Below, in pieces: positions 56,545 through 64,000 of a stretch of 64,000 nt of DNA. The DNA is from Zygnema cylindricum. Taxonomy: Eukaryota; Streptophyta; Zygnematophyceae; Zygnematales; Zygnemataceae. The notes beneath the pieces are model-generated. The model saw nothing but the letters and a program-made list of their open reading frames with translations. It was not told the DNA's origin and ran no database searches. The DNA is taken from contig JBBHKE010000040.1 in the NCBI GenBank assembly GCA_037447655.1, forward strand, positions 64,001 to 128,000. Direction: 5' to 3'. The first letter of the stretch is position 1. Each line of letters begins with the position of its first letter. Both the position numbers and the translations under genes were made by a program.

Positions 56545-57374
56545 GTTCGTGCGCGTAGTCATTTCATTTATATGTGACTGCCACAGTTTTGTTACAGTAA
56601 ACCATCGTCGGCGGTGTGAATTGTTTTTTTTTATGACAGTCGACGTTCGCAAGCGCGACCCTTTTTTAACCGCCGTTACAATATTCCGCCGGTCAAAGTT
56701 GTTCGACGGATTGACCGTCAAATTTGAACTTAAAGGTACTTAACTTTTCCCAAACTACACTTCAAATGTACAATTTCTGACAACTACACCCCGAATCGTT
56801 ATTAGTGTAGAAATTTAAATAGTGTTGAAGAAAATTTACCGTAATTGATGCTATTTAAGAATTTGAAAAAAAAAAAAAAGGTGAATTCTAATTTCGGCAT
56901 TATGCAAATTTGGGAACAGCAAAAATAGAATAGTCGCCGTACGATTATATACAATAATATATGTAGCCGTACAAAATATTAGAAATCGTACGCCGTCGTG
57001 AAATTTAAATATCTGTACATGTCAGACTAATTTACGTGTCAGACTAGTCCCGTTTTTTTAGCAATCCCGTGTTTTGAGCGCACGTTCATATGCGTGCGCG
57101 TCTGATTTAATTCATTTTTTGTAAAATTTTCACTTAGAAAAGTTTCATTTATGTACGGTATGACATCGACCTACACCACACTATTAAGATATATTGTATT
57201 TTCGTTCTTTACGAATTTTGTACGGTACCTTAATTAACGTCAAAGAAAATTTAAAATCATGTATCCTATTTGTGGAAAAAATCAAAATTTTAAGAACCCA
57301 AATTAGTGACTTTGACACTAATAACGATTCGCGGTGTACCTGAGTAAAAATCGTCTCTGCGATTAGCAATTCCC
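56545..57374 (-). repeat. Dispersed repeat F, copy 2, split by a MITE
   Basis: Minus-strand partner of 28587-28873. The outer end GGGAATTGCTAATCGCAGAG lies at 57374-57355. The remainder lies beyond the MITE at 56784-56545 (GACGGTCAATCCGTCG, TCATAAAAAAAAACAATT). Confidence 0.75.
56785..57338. mobile_element. TA-target MITE, copy 2
   Basis: Ends TACACCCCGAATCG and CGATTCGCGGTGTA, with most of its interior shared, in reverse orientation, with 28874-29415. Copy 1 of repeat F has the empty site (CATGTAGTTGTC), confirming TA as the target. Confidence 0.82.
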
Positions 57375-57738
57375 TTTTATTATTTTGTGTTTTTTTATAT
57401 ATAAAACCCCAAACCACACCCTAAAAAATCCTAAACGTGTAAACCCTAGCCAGATACCCGGTAGGTAATCTTGTCAAAGGTGGAACTACTGACAAGATAA
57501 ACCTGGCGCATTTCGAACGGTGAAATGAGGGTTCACACGGTTCACCACACCGGGGAAACTTGTAACATACTTTCCCTGTACAGTTCAGCTGTACTGTAAT
57601 TGTAGCGCCCGTCCCGATTGACGCGACCGACACCTCGCAAACGACAAGCGTACGCTGAAGCTTGTAACAGCAAGCAGGAAAGAGCGTTAGCCAATTTAGG
57701 GTTTCCAAGTTGTGTTGTGTGTCTCTGCTGCTGCGCAT

Positions 57739-57750
57739 GCTGACGTCAGC
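57739..57750. promoter_or_regulatory. Perfect palindrome GCTGACGTCAGC containing a TGACGTCA box
   Basis: TGACGTCA is the classic bZIP (CRE/TGA-type) binding core. The 12-bp palindrome abuts the likely start codon ATG at 57751, so it would lie in the 5' UTR rather than in a normal promoter position. Binding is inferred from the core only. Confidence 0.45.
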
Positions 57751-58602
57751 ATGGAGACGAGAAAGAGAGGTCACGAGGATGACGCGCTCAACGCCCTGCG
57801 CACTCTCACTCCGACGGAGGTGAAAGGCGTGCGTGAATCCGAGCCTGTTTGTTGGTGGCCATGGCAGATCCACAAAGGGACTTTAGAAGGTGAATATGTG
57901 GTTTTCCATGCTTTACGTGACGACAATGTGGCCGATATCGCACGGAAGATGCTCAGTGTCAGCCATCCCCACGTGGCGAAGGTCATAGGCTGGTGTGAAG
58001 ACGGAAAAATCATTGCGGTGGAGGGCGAAACGGCCTTACAGGACCAATTAGAACGTAGGCCATATTTTTCATGGGTGGACTGCTGCCGAAACGCACAAGA
58101 GCTGGCGTCTGCTGTTGTGCATTTGCCAGCCGTGGTGGTGGTGTGATAATACATCCTGAACTTGTATGGCTTCATGGCATCAACGACAGCATCAAGCTTG
58201 TTTACATCCCCGATGGATCAGACCGTGCGTCTCGCAGTTTTGGCTCCAGTTTTGGCCGCATACTGAAAATAATCCTGAATCGACACCTACTCGTCTATGA
58301 AACCCCTTGAGCACATTCAGACGACTACCTGAAGAAAGGAGGTGATCTAATAGGAAAACTCCATAAGGTGGCGGACATGTGTGGAAACAGAAAACAGTCG
58401 GGATCTTCATCTACGGCGGAAATTGCAGCAAAAATCACCTCCATTGTTACAGAAGCCAATGAGAAGGTCATGCATCTGCTCTCTACCCATCCCGCTCCCT
58501 CCCCCTCCACCTCAACCGCCGACGTCCTTGTGGCTGTACTGTTTATGTGAAAAAGATCTTCAGAAATCCTTTTTTTCATTTTGTGCAGGGAATCACAGAT
58601 GG
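57751..58602 (+). pseudogene. Kinase-like (pseudokinase) gene fragment, interrupted by element C
   Basis: From ATG 57751 (context CAGCATGG): METRKRGHEDDALNALRTLT, then a kinase N-lobe-like part (YVVFHALRDDNVADIARKML, HPHVAKVIGWCEDG, FSWVDCCRNAQELASAVVHL). A frame change near 58125 leads to GGGVIIHPELVWLHG, where the usual HRDL catalytic loop reads HPEL. An in-frame TGA follows ETP at 58307-58309. The tail (DDYLKKGGDL, STAEIAAKITSIVTEANEKV) is helical. An acceptor-like CATTTTGTGCAG precedes 58590. The lack of catalytic motifs, a frameshift and a stop suggest a pseudogene. Confidence 0.6.
58221..58602 (+). repeat. Local duplication R1, partner of 63142-63527
   Basis: About 380 bp covering the tail exon and the following intron end of the kinase-like gene. 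It is nearly identical to R2 apart from scattered substitutions. R1 has CCCCTTGAGC with a stop codon where R2 has CCCCTGGAGC and stays open. R1 ends exactly at the target site of element C. Confidence 0.88.
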
Positions 58603-59843
58603 TGAAATTCTATGGGCTCCATTGCCCACAGAATTCGCAGATCGAAAAGAAGCTAATCTAGATAGTGCCGACTCCAAGTTGACATAAACCCAAATGAATG
58701 ATCCCTTGACAATAAGAACCCCAACACACCTTCAACCTTGTGAAGAGAAGACTTTCTTTGTGCTCAGTTCCACCACAGAATGCAAAGTTAGAATATGACT
58801 TTAGGATAACATTCCCCACTTTGACTTTCCCTTAGAACTGCAGCCACCCTGGCAGGCAAAGACTCTGACCGACTACACCCTTGTGTAGGCTAGACTCCCC
58901 TGAGTCCGCAGCAAAAAGAATCACTGAATTTGCTCACCCGAGCATTAAGTTATGGCTGGTCAAAGATGACCTTTATAGTTACAAGCTCTCTTAGAGAGAG
59001 GTACCTAAATCTTACTAAGTCTTGGTCTGCCTACTCATGACTACCTACTACTAAACCCTAGTCCAATAGGAACACTTTATAGTACAAGAAGGTACAAAGG
59101 GCGATGTACTTATTGTACGGATATTGTACGACATGGTCTACAAGGTGACACCTGTCAAATCGGGAGCCATGGTTCCTCCTCCCATCTTCTCTGGTATCAA
59201 ATAACGTGGCGCCACGTGGCACCGCGTGACGCTATCTCCAAATGCCTCCAAAAGCTCACTTTGCGTGGCGGCTACAATGCCGGCCGTCAGATCAAAACAT
59301 ATTTTACACGGTTCAGATTCGCTTACATGCATGAATTGTTCCTCTTCGTTAGTCTGATGTTAACTAGCCTTTGCGTTAAGGTTTATGTACCTTTGAAACC
59401 CGATACGTGTATCGTTTCGTTAGTGCCTTATTGGTTAAGGTTAACCACTATAAATAAAATCATAGACCCTGGATCAAATCTGGTTTAGAGCAGTTTTTGG
59501 TTATTTGTTAGTTTGTTAGAATTCTCTACTTCTACGCTTATAAATACCTATTGTACCCTACATATGCCATCTTTGACTCTAAGCTATAGGGGTAACTGTT
59601 TACAGGATGAAGGGACTAGGATCAAATCCTGGACCCGGCATATTCATTTTGGTATAAACTGCGAATTAGCCTATCCTCTTTAGACAACCATGGCTCTAGC
59701 TCTCTCTCTGGTCTTCAATGACTGCAACAAGTATGGGGACCGGAGAGAGTTGAGCGCGACCGGAGAGAGTTGAGCGAGAAGCAGGTTGCCTTTGCTGACT
59801 TTATTTTTCCAATACAGACCTAGAAAATACATAAATTTCAACA
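58603..59843 (-). repeat. 3' LTR of element C
   Basis: Minus strand from TGTTGAAATT (59843) to GAATTTCA (58603), 1241 bp. ATG at 58622, 20 nt from its end. The antisense B-box hairpin is at 59619-59629 (plus strand GGATCAAATCC). The complement of the purine tract AAGGGGAG is at 59844-59851. Confidence 0.92.
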
Positions 59844-59872
59844 CTCCCCTTATTTTCTAGTCTACTTTCTTT

Positions 59873-61864
59873 TCAACTCCCACTAAAAATATACATATAA
59901 TATTTTTTTTTCCTTCTTTTCTTTTTCCTCTTTCTTTTCTCCTCATAAAACTTTAAGTGAATACTCTCGTATTTTAAAAGGTCCATTAGATGAGCTGAAA
60001 TAAACATTCCATCTTGCTGATCACATATTTTATTAAGCATACAATTTTCCATAAATCCAAGCAAAGATTTTATCCCACTCATCTCTTTTCCATCCACACA
60101 AAATCCGATTTCCCTCTTGCAATTCAAAAAACCAGCCCCATCCCCAATCTGCGACACACACCCAGATGCTAACCCTTTTACAGGCACACCACCATAAATG
60201 CCATCACTCCCATTAGTGATGTCAAAACCATTACCCCCCAAATTTATCGTTATATCAAGAGTCCCCACTAAGTTCCTCATAAAATCTACATCTTCCGAGC
60301 TCATATTTTTATCCATGATACTCACCCAATTTTCTGAACTTTCCTCACTCTCTCCCATGGAATTCTTTCCACTATCACTTTCTATAATGATTCCCAAAGA
60401 GTATTTCTCCTCCCCTAAACTTTTCATTAAATATTTCATTTCTCCCTTATCCTTTAAAACCCCCTCTAGTTTTACTTCTCCCCTTTCCTCCAAATCCGTT
60501 GAAGTCTCCCTTTCCAACCAGTTTTCTGTTTCCCAAATATTTATAGAATTATCCTTATTATTTTTATTTTTCCCTTTTTCATTTATGTATCCTAGATCTG
60601 ACTTTCTCATTTCTAAGTCATACTTTCTACACTCCTTGACATCCTCATCATTTCTAACTCCCTCAAGTACCTCCCTTCCCTTTACTTCCCTTATACCTCC
60701 AAAAGCACACTGTTGCTTTCGTGGAATTTCTGTGTACTTCTCTCTCTTCTCCATTCTACCGATGTGAAGAAGCTCCAATATTTCTTCACCCTCTTTCTCC
60801 GCTTCCCCTTCTTCCTCCTCTTTAACATTCCAACTTCTAAGTTCTTCCAAGCAAGGGCACTCCTCAATATAGTGACCCGATTCTCTACAAAAGAAGCAAA
60901 CACCCTTTTTCAAAGCTCCCCTTTCTTTTCCTCTCCCTCTCTTTCCACCAAAGTTCCGATAAGGTTTACCTTTGTCTTTCTTCCTCTCATCACGCTTCCG
61001 CTCGTCGCCACCGTTCCTTTCATCACGCTTCCGCCAATCACCACCAGCTGTAAATGCAGTTACCCTCTCACTTCCCCTACGAAGCTCCAAAGTGCTTTCC
61101 CTCACAAGAATTATCCCCATGGTAAAGCTCCAAGTCCATGAGGAGCCATCCATTGCCTGCATACGATAAATGATGTTTTCGTACTCCTCTGGGAGTTTCA
61201 TGAGTAGTGTATTGATCTTTCTCTCCTCAGATTCTACATACCCCGCACTAGCAAGCTCAACATATAACGCAGCAATATCATTGCAAAACTCTATCATGTT
61301 ACCGCCTTTATAAACATAGGCCTCTATTTCATGTTTTACTAACTGCTGCCTCTGAATAGTCTCACTCTTATAAATCTGCCTTAGTGTTTCCCGTATTTCC
61401 GAAGACTTGGTAAGACTTAAAAGAGTGATAGCTATGGACTTAGACACATATCTAAGTATAAGATGTTTCGCTATAGTGTTTTTATACTCCCGAATTTTAC
61501 TATCATTTTCTTCAGTTAAACTTATAACCCCTCAAAGTGAAGATGTGGCGGAGAGCATAGCTCCCCTCACCATAAGTGTCCCTTTATCCTTCTCCCCTTT
61601 TTCCCCTTCCATCACAATATTTTTCCCTTCACCTTTCGTTGCATCTGAACTCTGGTTGATATTCTGAGCAGCCTCAGATGGTTCTCCACAGTAAGCTCCT
61701 CCAAAGCCAGGTGGCGGACATCTCACTTGTCCCGAAACAATTCCCCATAAGTTCTTCTCGAAAAGCAATCCCTCCATTGTAAACTCCCAATAAGTGAAGT
61801 CTGTTCCATCAAACATAGGCACCCTAGATGGTGGGCCCATAACCTGAAATTCTATGGGCTCCAT
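59873..61864 (-). CDS. Gag fused to a shrunken, catalytically empty pol (element C)
   Basis: One frame of 664 codons from the LTR-borne ATG at 61864 to the stop at 59873-59875, interrupted only by a TGA at 61532-61534. Order: VMGPPSRVPMF, capsid-like FTYWEFTMEGLL, a UBN2-like gag region (INTLLMKLPEEYENIIYRMQ) and a CCHC knuckle CFFCRESGHYIEEC. After that come collapsed pieces recognisable by comparison with A: EIPRKQQCAFGG without the DSGAS protease site, a VKECRKYDLE integrase-tail remnant, EEKYSLGIIIESD from RT without YVDD, and RNase H pieces in which WSDASYGD reads GSDGIYGG and CDNQAA reads CDQQDG. The deletions keep the frame. Gag can probably still assemble; the enzymes must come from another element. 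The Lys/Arg-rich end is unusual. Confidence 0.85.
61829..61844 (-). other. Primer-binding site of element C, perfect half-tRNA match
   Basis: The minus strand reads GGTTATGGGCCCACCA directly after the LTR. This is complementary over 16 nt to the initiator tRNA-Met anticodon arm as I know it for plants (TGGTGGGCCCATAACC, anticodon CAT inside). It is in the gag frame. Confidence 0.75.
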
Positions 61865-63065
61865 TGCCCACAGAATTCGCAGATCGAAAAGAAGCTAATC
61901 TAGATAGTGCCAACTCCAAGTTGACATAAACCCAAATGAATGATCCCTTGACAATAAGAACCCCAACACACCTTCAACCTTGTGAAGAGAAGACTTTCTT
62001 TGTGCTCAGTTCCACCACAGAATGCAAAGTTAGAATATGACTTTAGGATAACATTCCCCACTTTGACTTTCCCTTAGAACTGCAGCCACCCTGGCAGGCA
62101 AAGACTCTGACCGACTACACCCTTGTGTAGGCTAGACTCCCCTGAGTCCGCAGCAAAAAGAATCACTGAATTTGCTCACCCGAGCATTAAGTTATGGCTG
62201 GTCAAAGATGACCTTTATAGTTACAAGCTCTCTTAGAGAGAGGTACCTAAATCTTACTAAGTCTTGGTCTGCCTACTCATGACTACCTACTACTAAACCC
62301 TAGTACAATAGGAACACTTTATAGTACAAGAAGGTACAAAGGGCGATGTACTTATTGTACGGATATTGTACGACATGGTCTACAAGGTGACACCTGTCAA
62401 ATCGGGAGCCATGGTTCCTCCTCCCATCTTCTCTGGTATCAAATAACGTGGCGCCACGTGGCACCGCGTGACGCTATCTCCAAATGCCTCCAAAAGCTCA
62501 CTTTGCGTGGCGGCTACAATGCCGGCCGTCAGATCAAAACATATTTTACACGGTTCAGATTCGCTTACATGCATGAATTGTTCCTCTTCGTTAGTCTGAT
62601 GTTAACTAGCCTTTGCGTTAAGGTTTATGTACCTTTGAAACCCGATACGTGTATCGTTTCGTTAGTGCCTTATTGGTTAAGGTTAACCACTATAAATAAA
62701 ATCATAGACCCTGGATCAAATCTGGTTTAGAGCAGTTTTTGGTTATTTGTTAGTTTGTTAGAATTCTCTACTTCTACGCTTATAAATACCTATTGTACCC
62801 TACATATGCCATCTTTGACTCTAAGCTATAGGGGTAACTGTTTACAGGATGAAGGGACTAGGATCAAATCCTGGACCCGGCATATTCATTTTGGTATAAA
62901 CTGCGAATTAGCCTATCCTCTTTAGACAACCATGGCTCTAGCTCTCTCTCTGGTCTTCAATGACTGCAACAAGTATGGGGACCGGAGAGAGTTGAGCGAG
63001 AAGCAGGTTGCCTTTGCTGACTTTATTTTTCCAATACAGACCTAGAAAATACATAAATTTCAACA
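61845..63065 (-). repeat. 5' LTR of element C
   Basis: 1221 bp, same ends as the 3' LTR. The gag ATG at 61864 is 20 nt inside. The antisense B-box hairpin is near 62860. Confidence 0.92.
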
Positions 63066-63527
63066 GATGGAGAAACTTTGTAAGAACAGGATCAATTATA
63101 TTTTCGTGTAAAAAAAGGTGTCCTGGTAACTAGTGATTTTGGACCGATAAATCTCGCAGTTTTGGCTCCAGTTTTGGCCGCATACTGAAAATAATCTTGA
63201 ATGGACACCAACTCGTCTATGAAACCCCTGGAGCACATTCAGACGACTACCTGAAGAAAGGAGGTGATCTGATGGGAAAACTCCATAAGGTGGCGGACAT
63301 GTGTGGAAACATAAAACAGTCGGGATGTTCATCTACGGCGGAAATTGCAGCAAAAATCACCTCCATTGTTACAGAAGCCAATGAGAAGTTCATGCATCTG
63401 CTCTCTACCCAGCCCCCTCCCTCCCCCTCCACCTCAACCGCCGACGTCCTCGTGGCTGTACTGTTTATGTGAAAAAGATCTTCAGAAATCCTTTTTTTCA
63501 TTTTGTGCAGGGAATCACAGATGGATA
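63066..63527 (+). pseudogene. Continuation of the kinase-like locus with duplicate R2
   Basis: After the target duplication, a stretch reads VLVTSDFGPINLA at about 63119-63157, a kinase DFG motif and the start of the activation loop. Duplicate R2 follows (from about 63142), with the tail frame open: ETPGAHSDDYLKKGG, then STAEIAAKITSIVTEANEKF to a stop near 63470. The DFG piece is directly upstream of R2, and R1 has a different upstream sequence, so the locus was rearranged by a tandem duplication before element C arrived. Confidence 0.6.
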
Positions 63528-63946
63528 GATAAAATCACTTTGTTTCCCATTTTTTTTTTCTTGTTTTTAGAATTTCTCTTCTAGGTTTTCACTTTGACTT
63601 GAGTTTTCTTCCTGGTTTTATTTTAATTTTTTTGACGATTTGGGGTACGAATTGTGGAAAAAATGATGTGCTTGCTGTACAAACAAAAGCTGCGAATGGA
63701 AATTCTGACTTAGTTCGGTTTTGAAACAAATGAGATTGATGTCAAAGTTCGAGTTCAATTTAAAAGTGAAAACGTTTCCTGTGTAAAGCTAAATTCTTAG
63801 CGTCAATTAATCTGATATGATAAGATTAAACCAGATGTTTGAGAGGTCACCACTTTGCAAGAAATCATATTCACAATCCTCCCCTCCTCTCTTCCCCTCT
63901 CTTTTGCCTGTTGTGTGTGGGGCCCACCACACTTCAGGTGGTCGAA
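63528..63946. other. AT-rich spacer between kinase-like pieces
   Basis: Contains a T-rich stretch and, near 63875, a CT-rich tract like the ones that accompany the other N-terminal exons. No gene seen. Confidence 0.4.
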
Positions 63947-64000
63947 ATGGTCAGAAGCTTCCCCACTCTCTCTCAAAAACAAGTGGAGGACGCCCAACAT
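63947..64000 (+). pseudogene. N-terminal exon of the kinase-like family, copy 3, cut by window edge
   Basis: ATG at 63947 opens MVRSFPTLSQKQVEDAQH, the LxTLSxKQVEDA word seen at 50041. The frame is open to the window edge, so its state is unknown. Confidence 0.45.

Larger units (their letters stand above)
58603..63065 (-). mobile_element. Short non-autonomous copia element C, young and complete
   Basis: 4463 bp on the minus strand: 5' LTR 63065-61845, internal region 61844-59844, 3' LTR 59843-58603. It is flanked by GATGG on both sides (58598-58602, 63066-63070). By eye the two LTRs differ only by two substitutions and one 20-bp tandem duplication (CCGGAGAGAGTTGAGCG unit near 59740), so the insertion is recent compared with A, B and A2. 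The internal region is only 2 kb, less than half that of A, and holds one almost uninterrupted frame. It inserted into the kinase-like locus, just after a splice acceptor-like site. Confidence 0.93.

Noticed and set aside
59138-59488. Small conserved genes, repeated exactly at 62380-62730
   Set aside because: Identical because they lie in the two LTRs of element C; no protein features.

Overview
The window is nuclear DNA of a eukaryote, most likely a member of the green plant lineage. Genes have spliceosomal introns. One gene encodes a tandem-BRCT plus BAH nuclear protein, and there are CorA-like and plant-type receptor-kinase-like sequences. Ty1/copia retrotransposons dominate, and their primer sites fit eukaryotic initiator tRNA-Met. 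A streptophyte alga or early land plant is my guess; the sequence alone does not settle it. No rRNA, CRISPR array or bacterial-style operon is present.

Positions 1-25574 are one block of nested Ty1/copia elements. A truncated element (D, +) ends with its 3' LTR at 4139, inside an old minus-strand copia fragment (A1, 4140-5113). An old minus-strand element (A2) runs from 5232 to 25574. Element B (+, 6819-19641, target duplication ATCCA) sits inside A2. Element A (+, 10698-17137, target duplication GCCCT) sits inside the pol gene of B. A solo LTR of the A family (20204-21266, target duplication AAAAA) lies in the reverse transcriptase region of A2. A, B and A2 are all broken by stops and frameshifts.

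From 25575 to 30454 there are only small repeats: a diverged direct repeat pair, a Tourist-like MITE, and a MITE family with TA target sites. From 30455 to 38728 on the minus strand lies the main host gene, nine inferred exons coding about 1,720 residues with two C-terminal BRCT domains and a BAH domain. It is intact except for one apparent 1-nt frameshift. The stretch 38729-46606 holds MITEs and AT-rich or CGATA-rich intergenic DNA. A CorA-like transporter gene lies at about 46607-48972 (+).

From 50 kb to the end are fragments of a kinase-like gene family sharing a short N-terminal exon, several degraded or with lost catalytic motifs. Between them are a duplicated 5' end of the BRCT-BAH gene and long polypyrimidine/polypurine tracts. 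Element C (58603-63065, minus) is a young, short, non-autonomous copia element inserted in one of the kinase-like loci.

The most striking observation is shared by A, A2, B and C. The LTR reaches 20 nt into the gag reading frame, so it carries the gag start codon. The primer-binding site directly after it matches the anticodon arm of initiator tRNA-Met, not its 3' end, and is itself read as gag codons 7-12. The LTRs also carry an antisense tRNA-like Pol III B box. Element C adds a second oddity: one almost fully open frame joining Gag to a shrunken pol that has lost its catalytic motifs.
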